This document shows positions 19,835 through 29,893 of a DNA stretch of 49,261 bases, piece after piece (positions within the stretch are counted from its first letter, which is position 1; the number at the start of each line of letters is the position of its first letter). The notes under the pieces are model-generated. The model was not told the DNA's origin. It searched no databases and was given only the letters and a program-made list of their open reading frames with translations. The DNA lies in assembly GCA_002811645.1 (NCBI GenBank), contig PDIP01000044.1, forward strand, positions 19,025 to 68,285. The letters run 5' to 3'. A program made the position numbers and the translations under genes. Source of the DNA: Corallochytrium limacisporum (taxonomy: Eukaryota; Opisthokonta).

Positions 19835-21241
19835 ATGTCACGGACCGGTAGAGCGGCACGGGCGTCCGAGGACCCGACTGATCATAAGTACATTCTCTAT
19901 GGTGGCCAATTCAGTCCATTCCTGCACAAACTGCGCCCTGCCCTGTCTCGCGCAGGCCTGCCTTACAAAAAGGCCCCAAATATTGATGGAAACATTACGT
20001 ATGGGGAGCTGGACAGCGCTCACAAACGCGTGCAGGCGATGAAGAAGAAGAACAAGCCGGACGTGCCGGAGAATTGGATTCCGGACATGGATGAGTTCCC
20101 GCTTGCTCCGTACCTCCTCAGAGATGACGGCATGGACCTCGTTGATTCGACGGCTATCATTCACTGGGCGGACAAAACATTCGACAGTTCTATGGTCCCG
20201 AGGGTACCCGACGCCGGCCGAAGTCGACACTACTCCGAGGCTCTGCGCTGGGTCGCGATGTGCCTTGAGGAGTTGCCTGACGAATGGGGCCAGTGCCTTG
20301 CTCTACACCAACGCTGGGTCTACTCTGGGGACACAGTCTTTGCTGGTGAAGGCATTGTCGAAGAAATTGCGGCAGGATTCGGGCTGCCGACCTATGCAAT
20401 TAGTCCGCACAATCCCACCATCCAAGACAGTCGACAGCTTCCTGGCTGGCGCGGATGGTTTGCTTCGGCAGTCTCGATAGTCCTTCTTCCCGTAATGTGG
20501 CTGTTGGTCTACTTGTTCGACCGTCGACAGATCACCCGGCTGCCCTACCATAACAGTTTCGCACCAAAAGGTTTCAAGCCTCTAAAGGCAGGGCGACCTG
20601 CGCCACCGTCTTGGGAGGACGAGGGTTTCCCTCCTACACATAAAATGCTCGAGGATGGCTACCTCGGGTTCTGTCAGGGTGTCGAGGATGCTTTAACCTC
20701 AGATGGTCGTCCATTCATCATGGGCCAGCGATTCACAATCGTGGATGCCAGCTGCTTTGGCGTGCTGTACATGAAGCACTTCAGCGACGTGCGGACGCGC
20801 AAGGACATGGTGGAACGATACCCGAAGCTGTGCCAATGGATCGATCGGGTGGAGACCCTGACGGAGAAGCGAGATCGCTTCGATGCCGGCTGGGGACCCG
20901 ATGATGGACAGTTGAACATGGACGGACTGCAGTCATTAATGAGAGAGAACACTGAATGTCAGTTCCCGCTGATCTTTACACAGGTCAAGGAGTACGAGAA
21001 GTACAGGGCTCAGGGACAGACACTTTTCAACGAAGCGGCCCTCAACAAACGCGAAGCGCTCTACTACGGCGAGATTCGCGGCCACAGGTACCGCCATGTC
21101 GTAAAGACGTTCCAGGTGAAGGTTGCTTATCGTCTTCGTGATCAATGGGAGGAGCTCAGTGATGGAGCCCGAACCCTGATTAAGGACAAGTTTGGCGATC
21201 CCTGGCGTTGCGTCGATCCGGCTGTGCAGCCCAGGGTCTAA
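19835..21241 (+). CDS. Glutathione S-transferase-fold protein with a central hydrophobic segment
   Basis: This is a 468-residue protein. An N-terminal thioredoxin-like GST domain (about 19-115) starts with YGGQFSPFLHKLRPALSRAG and contains DSTAIIHWAD, the position where GSTs hold the gamma-Glu of glutathione. A strongly hydrophobic stretch (about 207-230, SIVLLPVMWLLVYLF) flanked by Arg residues follows. A helical GST C-domain (about 265-350) includes RPFIMGQRFTIVDASCFGVLY. The C-terminal 120 residues are charged and unlike classical GSTs. The hydrophobic stretch sits where soluble GSTs have a linker, so the protein may be membrane-anchored. The substrate is unknown, and a metaxin-like non-enzymatic role is possible. 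It converges on the bHLH gene, with 215 bp between stops. Confidence 0.72.
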   Translation: MSRTGRAARASEDPTDHKYILYGGQFSPFLHKLRPALSRAGLPYKKAPNIDGNITYGELDSAHKRVQAMKKKNKPDVPENWIPDMDEFPLAPYLLRDDGMDLVDSTAIIHWADKTFDSSMVPRVPDAGRSRHYSEALRWVAMCLEELPDEWGQCLALHQRWVYSGDTVFAGEGIVEEIAAGFGLPTYAISPHNPTIQDSRQLPGWRGWFASAVSIVLLPVMWLLVYLFDRRQITRLPYHNSFAPKGFKPLKAGRPAPPSWEDEGFPPTHKMLEDGYLGFCQGVEDALTSDGRPFIMGQRFTIVDASCFGVLYMKHFSDVRTRKDMVERYPKLCQWIDRVETLTEKRDRFDAGWGPDDGQLNMDGLQSLMRENTECQFPLIFTQVKEYEKYRAQGQTLFNEAALNKREALYYGEIRGHRYRHVVKTFQVKVAYRLRDQWEELSDGARTLIKDKFGDPWRCVDPAVQPRV

Positions 21242-21456
21242 TCGACCGCTGGAGATGAGCGTAACAACCGAAATAAACCCACCAGTGTGTTGTCATGAAA
21301 AGAGCAATGAATAGTATGTAATGGCATGTTGTAATTCTGTTTTGAAATCGTCGAGTAAAAAGAAGGAAAGGAGTTTTCGTGGGTTTTGGGCTTGAACCAT
21401 ACTTTTTTCTCTTTTTGTCTTGTGCTCTATCTTTGTTTTTCCGATATTACCAGTGA

Positions 21457-23334
21457 TCAGCTTATGGTCAGCTTGGAAATATCCACACAAGGTTCAGCGT
21501 TGTACTTTGTGACTGTCTTGACTGCCCGGCGAATCATTTCGTTGAATACTTGTTGCACGCGGGCCCCCGACAGCAACGTGAACCCGTAGGCATGGCTCAC
21601 CAAAATGCGGTTCTGTCCCACCGAAGAGGCGCGCACCTTGCGTTCAAAGACAAACGCTTGACCATCAGGACTCTTGGCAACGTGGATGCCCGTGTACACC
21701 TCACCGTTGGAGATGACTTTCTCCATGGCCTGATTAATAAGAATCACGGCATCACGTGGAATGCGGTAACTGGCCACCATGGCACTGGCTGGCTTCCCAA
21801 TCAGCTCTGCGGCCGGCACGCAGAAGACCGTGGTCCACATCTGATCAACGTAGCCAATGCGGGTCGAGCTGGGAATCTCACTATTCTCGTCGTACGTCAG
21901 TTCAATGACCGCAGTCGCGACAAGACCCTCGGCCTCTTCCTTTCCAATGGACTTGAGCAGCGGGTCGCGACGCTTGAAACTGTCCAAACGTTCCTCGGCA
22001 CGTACTACGCTGCCCGGTCGGTGAGGCACCAAATTACTGGCTGTTTTAGATCCTGGTGGTCCCGTGCGCATACCTTTCTGTTGCATCTGCACATGCTGCA
22101 GCTTAGCCTTGGTTTCTTCCAGCTCCTTGCGCAGTTCAGTGATCAGTGCGGCCGCCGCGGTGACCATCTGTGCCTTGGAAGGTGGTCCCTTGGTGTCCAG
22201 CTCAGGGAGTACGGCCTGTAGCTCATTGAAGGCTTCCTTAAGACGATGTCGACTGCGAGCCTCGGCTGCCTTGTGAGCTTCGTTGCGATTGAATTCAATA
22301 GTGGCCTGATCCAGTTCCTCACCATCCTTGCCCCGCTTTGTGTTCTTCTTGATGACGCCAGTGCTCTTGCGACTCGATGTCTCGTCGGACGGCGAGTTCT
22401 TCAGTTTGCTCTTACTGTCAGCGGTTTCACTCTCCGGCGACTTGGACCCCGCCTTACGAAGGAAATTGGGCACGCGGCTGAACGGATGGAAGCGTTTGGA
22501 CTTGCTCGCGCCCGCGTCACTATCGGCCATCATTACATCGCTGGTACTCTCGCCCATGTTACCAGCCCCGCGTGGAGATGCACCTTGCATCTGTGCTTTC
22601 AATCCTTTCATGGGACCACCGGCACCGGAGGTGTCCATACCTCCTGCACCGTGCATGTGCCCGGGGTGCAACGCACGGCCGCGATCCACGTCAAACTCGG
22701 GCAGATCCAGGTTCTCCCAGAGCAAGGCCAGATCATCCGCTTCCCCGAGGTAGTCCTGCTGCTGTCCTTCTCCGCCGGCAGCTCCACCAGCGCCGCCGTT
22801 CATGGAACCATTACCACCACCCTGAGCGAAGGGTTTATGGAACATTTCGTTGTCCACGGGACCGGCAGAGCCGTCTGCACTTGGCGAGGCATCGCCCAGA
22901 GTGTTCATGAGGTCCTCCAAGTGCGCACTCACATTGGCGTAGCCTGCACGGGCAGATGCGGGCGGGGCCAGCAGCGACATCAGTGCAGGATCCTGGTTAC
23001 GCATCTCTGCCCCGCTGGCAAAGATGGACTTGGTCGAAGCCGGACGTTGTGGCTTAAAGTACTCACCGTTGCCTCGGGTGACAATAATGACACTGTTCGG
23101 CATGCAGTAGTGCAAGTTGTCGATTTCCTGACCCTGTGAAGTGTACAGCTTCGGAGGCAACATAAAATCAGTTGCTGGTCCCATTTCTCCGTAGACCAAG
23201 CGGTACATTTCCATAGCCACTTCGTTCAAATCCCGGTTCGGATCGACACTGTAGTCGATAGCTACGCCTGTACCCAATGGCAAGGGCACATTGGGATACA
23301 GTCTCACGGGGACACCACCCGGCACACCGTTCAT
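21457..23334 (-). CDS. bHLH-PAS-like transcription factor with N-terminal ubiquitin-like domain
   Basis: This is a 625-residue protein. A basic helix-loop-helix domain (about 345-400) has a basic region with the E-box-type His, Glu and Arg positions (HKAAEARSRHR), helix 1 LKEAFNELQAVLPEL and helix 2 SKAQMVTAAAALITELRKEL, running into a coiled coil. A PAS-like fold follows (about 475-595, with GYVDQMWTTVFCVPAAELIG and AFVFERKVRASSV). Residues 8-95 look like a doublecortin/KHA-type ubiquitin-like domain (KLYTSQGQEIDNL then GEYFKP). The middle is Gly/Met/Ser-rich, with a nuclear-localisation-like KKNTKRGK. It probably dimerises and binds E-boxes. The upstream gap of 6.5 kb is the longest in the window. 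bHLH and PAS-like calls are good; the N-terminal domain is tentative. Confidence 0.82.
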   Translation of the reverse strand: MNGVPGGVPVRLYPNVPLPLGTGVAIDYSVDPNRDLNEVAMEMYRLVYGEMGPATDFMLPPKLYTSQGQEIDNLHYCMPNSVIIVTRGNGEYFKPQRPASTKSIFASGAEMRNQDPALMSLLAPPASARAGYANVSAHLEDLMNTLGDASPSADGSAGPVDNEMFHKPFAQGGGNGSMNGGAGGAAGGEGQQQDYLGEADDLALLWENLDLPEFDVDRGRALHPGHMHGAGGMDTSGAGGPMKGLKAQMQGASPRGAGNMGESTSDVMMADSDAGASKSKRFHPFSRVPNFLRKAGSKSPESETADSKSKLKNSPSDETSSRKSTGVIKKNTKRGKDGEELDQATIEFNRNEAHKAAEARSRHRLKEAFNELQAVLPELDTKGPPSKAQMVTAAAALITELRKELEETKAKLQHVQMQQKGMRTGPPGSKTASNLVPHRPGSVVRAEERLDSFKRRDPLLKSIGKEEAEGLVATAVIELTYDENSEIPSSTRIGYVDQMWTTVFCVPAAELIGKPASAMVASYRIPRDAVILINQAMEKVISNGEVYTGIHVAKSPDGQAFVFERKVRASSVGQNRILVSHAYGFTLLSGARVQQVFNEMIRRAVKTVTKYNAEPCVDISKLTIS

Positions 23335-24020
23335 GTTGCTGTTATGTCCCAGAATATTGACTGTGTGTACAATCTACCGTCTGCAAATGAAAATCGCAAT
23401 TATTTCTGTTTTGGCTTCTCACAGAAATATGCTCGTTTAGATCTTTTTATTGTAGCTCACAGAAGTTGTCCCTGGCTTCCCTAATTTGTCGAATAGAGGA
23501 GTGGGTCCGCAGTTTTGTCACGTGTATTCTTTGGAGTCGTCCCTCATACGTGTTCCGGTGTTCGTACCAATTATAGATCACATAAGTGTTGTAATTTCAT
23601 ACCTTTTCTGGAGCGTACTTGAAGGTGACATGTGTTCGCAAATTGTCATTAGTCCTGTTGCTTCCATTGCATGCTGTCTGTGCTGAAGAAAACCCTTACA
23701 AGACAAAATGAACAGTACAGGCTACGGAAAGATGCATGTGCACACAATTGGCACCAAATGTTTGACATCTACGCACCCACACCGCCCAGAAAAATGATCC
23801 CAGATCGCCTAATGGTCGGGACGTCATTACAGCATCACCCCAAACAATTTTTTCCATTGTTTTTGTAAGGAAAACCGGCGCATCCCCTATCGCTCCGGCG
23901 ATTCATTCCTCCCGGGGTGAGGAGGAGGGAGGGAACGAGGGAGGGTGGGGTGCGTGAGTGTGAGTGTGTGTCCTTTCCGCTCTTCCCTTCCCCGGGTACA
24001 CCCTCCCTCCCCCCTCCCTC

Positions 24021-24045
24021 TCTCCTTCTCTCTCTCTCTCTCTCT
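24021..24045 (+). repeat. (TC)n microsatellite
   Basis: A nearly pure TC dinucleotide run within a C/T-rich block of the low-complexity tract. Confidence 0.9.
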
Positions 24046-24615
24046 GTGGGGATGGCCTTGCAGCCTTGCGGTCCCCGCTCTTTTTCCTCTGTGTCTGTGT
24101 GTGTGTATGGATCAGTCCCTTTTGAAACAAAGAGAAAAAAATTCGGGCAAGACCACAGGAACCAAAATATCAGGCTGGGGGCAAGCGCGGGCAAAATGGA
24201 GGGAAGAGAGGAAAGGGGGGGGGGTCCAGGCTTCGACGAAACGGGAAGGACAGGTGAGGTCCAGAGTATTGAATTTTGTTTAAATTTTCTTCACACTTTC
24301 CCCCCTCCCCCCACCTCCTCTCCCTAGGCCCTGCGCTTCCTTCCTTGCTTCCTTCTTTTTATCCCTTCCTTCCACTGAAAAAAAATGGGAAACCGTGCTC
24401 TGTCTCCAAACCGTCACAAGACCCCTCCTGCATTTTCTATACGCCTGTGCCCAACGGCGCAACCCTGCCGTAATTCGCACCTCTCCCTTCCCGGCGGCGG
24501 GAGACGGACCGCCGCCCGGGGGGGGGGTGGTCCCTTCTCCTCCTTCCCCGCGGCTCTCGGAGAGCAAGCGGGAGACTCCCTTTTCCTTCCACGCAAAAGA
24601 ACAAAAGGCCTCGAA

Positions 24616-24633
24616 CTCTCTCTCTCTCTCTCT
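24616..24633 (+). repeat. (TC)n microsatellite
   Basis: A pure CT/TC run of about nine units within the same pyrimidine-rich part of the tract. Confidence 0.9.
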
Positions 24634-25076
24634 TGTGGCTCATGTGAATTTTTCGATTGATTTCTTGCCTTTCCGTCGTTTTCGTCCCCCTTACCCTTGC
24701 TCACGGTCCCCTCCCTGAGAATGGCTTTTTCAGGACCGGTGTGTGGTATTTTTGTCCTTTCTGTCTGTGTTGTCTACCGCCTGCCTTGGTATTTTACTTT
24801 TTGATTCCCTCAATTTGCAGGAATCCCGAGTGTTTCACCACGGCGGAAGGAGGGGGGGAGGGGCCACCTCCCCGCTCAAAAGGCACCTTACTTTTATCGT
24901 CCTGCCATCGTGGTTTCTTTCTTTTTTTTTGCTTTGAAGCATGCCTTGCAGGGGGACTACTGTCTGTTCATACCGTGTACTGGCTGTCTTGTCATTTTGG
25001 TCTCTTTCTTCTGTTGACTGTGCGTTGTAATCATTGGCATCCATCAATCGAATCGATGGAAGGCCCGCAGATGACG

Positions 25077-25096
25077 GTGTGTGTGTGTGTGTGTGT
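25077..25096 (+). repeat. (GT)n microsatellite
   Basis: A run of about ten GT units. Shorter GT runs recur nearby (about 24,090-24,106 and 25,379-25,394). Confidence 0.9.
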
Positions 25097-25394
25097 CTGG
25101 GAAGAAACGGCCGGTTGTGAAAACACTGCTGCTGCCTTTGATTTTCTCCTCCCCCGAGCGGGAGCGTTGTGGTGGTAGTGTGTAGCAGACGTTCCACTGT
25201 GGCCCTGTGTTTGGGGTGTTTGTGGGTGCCGATGGGGTGAATGTGAGACATGGCCATGAATACACTAACATCACGTCCACGATCTCCGGTTTTGCGTAAT
25301 ACCGGTGTCATGCTGCCGGACGTTGCGCGCTTACTGGAGTGGTTTGGTTTGGTGTCTTGTGAGCGCGGGATGTCTCTGTGTCTCTGTGTGTGTG

Positions 25395-25472
25395 AGTAGT
25401 AGTAGTAGAAGTAGAAGTAGAAGTACTAGTAGTAGTCGTAGTACTAGTAGTAGTAGTAGTAGTAGAAGTAGG
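25395..25472 (+). repeat. (TAG/GTA)n trinucleotide repeat
   Basis: About 78 bp of AGT/TAG units with AAG and ACT variants. It would encode Ser/Leu runs or stops depending on frame, so it is not a coding signal. Confidence 0.9.
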
Positions 25473-25685
25473 CTTTCCCGGCCCTTCTCACCTCCTCTCT
25501 CTCCCCTTGCAATGTTGGGCCTTACCTTATGCCACGGTTTAAGGCAGAATTTGGGTCTGCATCCGATAAGCATCGACGGCGGTCTGGGCTTGTGTTTTGC
25601 TTGGGTTTTTCTTTACTTTTTGTTACTTTTTGTTAGAGTTTTTCCTTCGAAACCCTTTGTGGTTGCAATTCAGGGGCCGGGGTCG

Positions 25686-25712
25686 TGGTGGTGGTGGTGG
25701 TGGTGGTGGTGG
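25686..25712 (+). repeat. (GGT)n trinucleotide repeat
   Basis: About nine GTG units in a row, followed about 75 bp later by a run of 15 T (25,788-25,802). Confidence 0.9.
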
Positions 25713-27260
25713 AACAAAGAGGACTGGGAGTATGATATGAATACACTTAAGATAGGAACTCACAACTTCAGGCGCACGCGAGGTTTGTTTTTTTTTTTTT
25801 TTGGTGGACCAAGGCCGAAAAATAGCCACCACCACCACCCCTCCTCTCCTTTGGGGAGGAGAGAAAGAAGAAAGGGGCTGGGGTAGGACAAGACATAGAG
25901 GCATATGGCTCCAAAGCACCCAAAGTGCAAAGTTTGGGAACGGTTGCGTCCACAAACGAATGATTTGGGCAGGGAGAGGAGGTTGGGGGGGAGGGGAAAG
26001 AAGGGAGGAAGGAACTAGTTCGGGGGTCCTGAGCATGCTATGCGGTGCAGGGTGCTGCTATGGTGAATGTATGAGATCTCTAGCGCAAGCTCCAAGCCCG
26101 CGCCAATTTTTTCTTGGTGTTTTCCTCTTCTTCTTCTCCTCACCGGGTTCCTATACACCAATAAAATACAGTGAGGAATCGTGCTCCAGCCTCTTCTTTC
26201 CCGATTGATTAGGTCAACCTAAAAAAGATTTCACGCCGCTGTTACCCACCTTTCCCGCCCGGCAGTACGGCCGGTATGGCAGTATATGGTATGCCTTGGG
26301 CCAGTTTGGTTGGGGTTGGTTCTACTGAACGGATCGGTCCGAGATCGAAAGCGAAAAAGAGAGGGAGGGGGGGGGGGGGGGAGAGGTGAGTGAGTGGGGA
26401 AGAGTGGGCGGGAGAGTTGGGGAGGATGTGTGAAGCGCGCCAGCGGGGCGGGGTGGGGCGCAAAGGCCGCCTTACGCAGCAGAAAAATGGCTTCCAAATT
26501 AAAATCAGACTCCCGTTTGCCCCTGCAGTGAAGAAGGGGAGGGGGGTGACTTGGCCGATTACCAACTTTTTTGGCCATTGTACTGCATACCCACTCTCTC
26601 TGTTCTTGCCTACCAGCGCCGGATCAAAGTCCCCCAAGGCACAAAAAGTTTTCTTTGTTGGTGGTAGTGGTACAGTGTACTTGATCAAACGGCAGGACAA
26701 AAAGGCAAGTGCGAGACATGTGAGATATATATATATATGGAGATTGAAAGAGGGTTTGGTCCCTTCCCAATCATGAATACGGCGGGACACTTTCCTTTAC
26801 TATTTTGTTTTTGTTTTGACGGGACGGGAATGTTTAGCCTCTCATTTAGTGGTATATTATGTATCGCGGATATCCACACCATCGATCCTGTCGGGAGTCT
26901 ATTTTGCCGACAGGGAGACCCCAACATACCCTCCCACCAGGAAAGCAAAAACACGGGAGAACTGTGGGCCCATGCAAATGAAGAGGAAAAAATGGGCCTG
27001 TTCGGAGCTCGGTTAGGTGGAAATCCGCGAGATGGAATACGAACCAGAGCGAGTAAGAAATACAAGGAAAAAAATAGGGAAAAAAAAAGGAAAATACATA
27101 ATGCAGGAATTCCTGTCACGTCCCCCGGACCCCGACTTGGGAAAAAGAGAAAAAAATGGATGGAAAGGGAACGACAAAGTTTTGGCATAGCCGGTCTGTT
27201 GAGGAAAAAGGGCAGGGCGGGAGAAGGAAAGGGGGCCAAGGGAAGGGGAGCGGGGAGAGT

Positions 27261-27280
<20 letters not shown>

Positions 27281-27300
<20 letters not shown>

Positions 27301-27373
27301 AGAGGGACAAGAGAGAGGGGGTGGGGAAGGCCGGGGAGGGGGAGGTAGTTGATCGGGCGCAATGGAGACAAAA
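27281..27373 (+). repeat. 93-bp direct repeat, copy 1
   Basis: It begins at the end of a GA microsatellite and continues through a unique purine-rich sequence containing ggacaagagag and ttgatcgggcgcaatggaga. A second copy lies exactly 1,339 bp downstream. The copies differ at one base (t/g near 27,346). Since the match includes non-repetitive sequence, it is a duplicated segment rather than a coincidence of microsatellites. Confidence 0.92.
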
Positions 27374-28554
27374 GTAGAATAATCAACCTTTCCTTTTCTC
27401 ACACCACACCCGGTTTTCGTACCATTGCGCAGCATAAGGGACTCCCAATTCCATACCTGCACTATACGATCTCTCCCACACACGTCCACAGCCACAGGCC
27501 TCTGTGTACCTTCCGTACCTTTTCATTTGCAGCAATTCTTCATTACCACCAATGTCCATGTTGCACGACTCCGTCTGCTGTTTCTCATTGTCTCGGTATA
27601 CGTACAGTGATGTTATTTTTGCACAGTTGGGGGTATTCCGGTTCCCTGAGAAGTGACAAAGCATGTGAATAGGAAACCTGGACCCCGCCAGCCCCCCCCC
27701 CCTCCCCGGGGGAGAGGGGAGCTCGGATGGCAAAAGCAGCAGAAGAAGGCATGTCCAGCCCGGCTCAGTTTGTCGAACATTTAGTACTGGAACTTAGCTG
27801 GGAGAATGTGGAAAGGTTATGAAGAGGACTGCCAACCCCCCCCCCCGGGCGGGACGCTCTCCTCTCTCTCTCTCTCGCGGCTGCTGGTGGACACTTTGAC
27901 TGCCGTTTACGTAGTAGCGTGAGTGTGAGACCGACGGAGGGCCTCCGCGGGGGGGGGGTGTGTTGTACCGGAAAGCGATAAATGGTGTGAAAATTCTTCT
28001 TTTCTATTCGTTTGCTTTTCTAGCCCCTGGGCGGCATGTCTGCTGAGTTTTGTTACCCCGATTGGATCGCATCGGTGGAGAAAAAACACGGGAACTCGAT
28101 AGCGTGTGTTGTATTTCATACTGAATGTGCCAGATGTTTTGTAGAGATAGCAATTTTGCCTCGGAGTGCCCGCAAACACTCAGTACGAAAGGACGTTCAC
28201 ACCGGGCACACGGGCGTGAATTTCTTGTGTCTCATTCTGGCTATGGAATTCGCACCATCGCGCGAGACGGGACGGCTCGCTTGGCCACGAATGACGAAAA
28301 GGGTAAGGAACGGTGTTGAAACGGAGAGGGAAGTTATGTGTTTTTTCTTTCTTTCTTGCTTGGGGAATTCATGGATGTCAGTGTTTGTATAATTAATGTA
28401 TGGAGCATAAAGTGGGAAGAATCGTGATAACTCCGAATACCGGTGGTTCTGGTGCATGGCTGTGGTTAGGCTTCCGAAAGGCCCTTGTTTTCTCAAGTTT
28501 TCCTTTTTTCTCTCTTTGTTTGCACGGCGCGCTCGGGAGAAAGGACCAAAGAAA

Positions 28555-28639
<85 letters not shown>

Positions 28640-28643
28640 AGAG
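28555..28643 (+). repeat. Long (GA)n microsatellite
   Basis: About 85 bp of nearly uninterrupted GA, broken once by GG at 28,620-28,621. It leads directly into the second copy of the 93-bp repeat. Confidence 0.92.
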
Positions 28644-28712
28644 GGACAAGAGAGAGGGGGTGGGGAAGGCCGGGGAGGGGGAGGGAGTTGATCGGGCGCA
28701 ATGGAGACAAAA
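28620..28712 (+). repeat. 93-bp direct repeat, copy 2
   Basis: This is the second copy of the segment at 27,281-27,373, in the same orientation with a single mismatch. It is embedded between two GA microsatellites (28,555-28,643 and 28,718-28,783), unlike copy 1, which has a GA run only on its left. Confidence 0.92.
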
Positions 28713-28714
28713 AA

Positions 28715-28717
<3 letters not shown>

Positions 28718-28771
<54 letters not shown>

Positions 28772-28783
28772 GAGCGAGAGAGA
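28718..28783 (+). repeat. (GA)n microsatellite
   Basis: A second GA run with occasional C interruptions, just after the direct repeat. Confidence 0.9.
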
Positions 28784-29893
28784 AGGGGGAGCGAACTGAG
28801 AGCCAAAGAGAGAAAAAAAAAGTATAAGTGAGGAGGGCCAGCGACGGCTGTTGTGACGGCCTGACCGAGGCGAGCGCTGAGTGGCTGGATCTTCTATTGC
28901 GGTCCCCGGGTACCGTCGCTCTGCCACCCCGGGGGTCTCCTTTTTTCCTTTCGATGTTGGCCCCCCCCCTCTCTTCACTCCCTCTGTCCCTCTCCTTTTT
29001 TCCTTGTCTCTTTTTTTTTCATTTTTTTTTTTGGTGTTCGTCACTCACCGGCCCGTGTTTTTATGCGGGTCCTGGTAGTCCGCGGCTGGAGAAGGGGCCG
29101 GGACGGGTGCCCTTGGGAGAGACCGGGGTGGGGGGGGGATGGAAAGTGTAACCTTGGGGCGTTGGGTGACATTGTGCGATATAATCTTAGGGGTTTCGCG
29201 GGAATGAATGCAACGCGTACCTATCGGGATTGGAAGGACGAGCCAGGCGCGCTCATGAGAGGATCGCCAGCCATGCTCGCTCAGCGAGAATTGTAGGGAG
29301 ACAAGAGACAGGGACAGAGAAAGGACTCACGAGGAGATCGAGTCCCACACGCGCGATGCTGCCTAGTATACCATCGTTCGTGGGTTAGTAGTGCTCGGAT
29401 CCGCGGCTCACGCATCAACCACCTTCAGTACTTGGATGGCAGGATGCTTGCTTGATGACATGGGCTCTGAATCCGCGCCGGATGCTCCGATTGATGGCGG
29501 GCGCACGGTTGAAGATATTTTTACCTTTACATGCTGAATTGGCAGGGACAATGTTACGGCCCGGGACACTGGCTTTCGCATCGTGATGATCAGCGGGGCA
29601 ACCCGAGCCTAAGCAGCAGTAAGGCAGTGAAGAAATGACTTGTGCGTGCGTCTTGGGTGAAAGTCCTCTCCTGTGAACAACGTATGCCACTTGGAAGATT
29701 TAAAAGGACCAGACGGCTTGAGTCTATTCTGTGCAGGAGCAGTAGTGTCCCTTAATGGTGAAGACAGCGATTTACATCTACGAGTCACTAAGCCGGATGT
29801 ATCTAAGCACTTGCCCGAAACTACAAAAACCCATACAGTTGTTCTTTAATAACGAATTCATCTATCTTCGCAAACTCGCCACATTAGCCCTTC

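Larger units (their letters stand above)
23335..29893. other. 6.5-kb non-coding, low-complexity intergenic tract
   Basis: No convincing coding sequence was found. The open frames here translate to Ser/Leu, Arg/Glu or Pro runs arising from simple repeats. The first 550 bp upstream of the bHLH gene is ordinary AT-richer sequence. From about 23,870 to 29,160 the plus strand shows long purine- or pyrimidine-biased blocks, many microsatellites and G/C homopolymers. From 29,160 to 29,893 the sequence is complex again, but I recognise no gene or RNA in it; this part is downstream of RPC2. Confidence 0.7.

Noticed and set aside
22246-23139. Plus-strand 297-codon open frame
   Set aside because: It lies wholly antisense to the bHLH-PAS gene, whose protein has clear domains. 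It is a shadow frame.
25305-25886. Plus-strand 193-codon frame with Ser/Arg and Trp runs
   Set aside because: It is a translation of the TAG, GGT and poly-T repeats; there is no domain.
28493-29044. Minus-strand 183-codon frame rich in Ser/Leu
   Set aside because: It is produced by GA/TC microsatellites; the dipeptide runs exist on both strands.
29429-29446. Fifteen-base match to the TCAGTACTTGGATGG segment of 5S rRNA
   Set aside because: The flanking sequence does not follow the 5S sequence or its helices, and the downstream box C context is absent. It is at most a fragment and could be chance.
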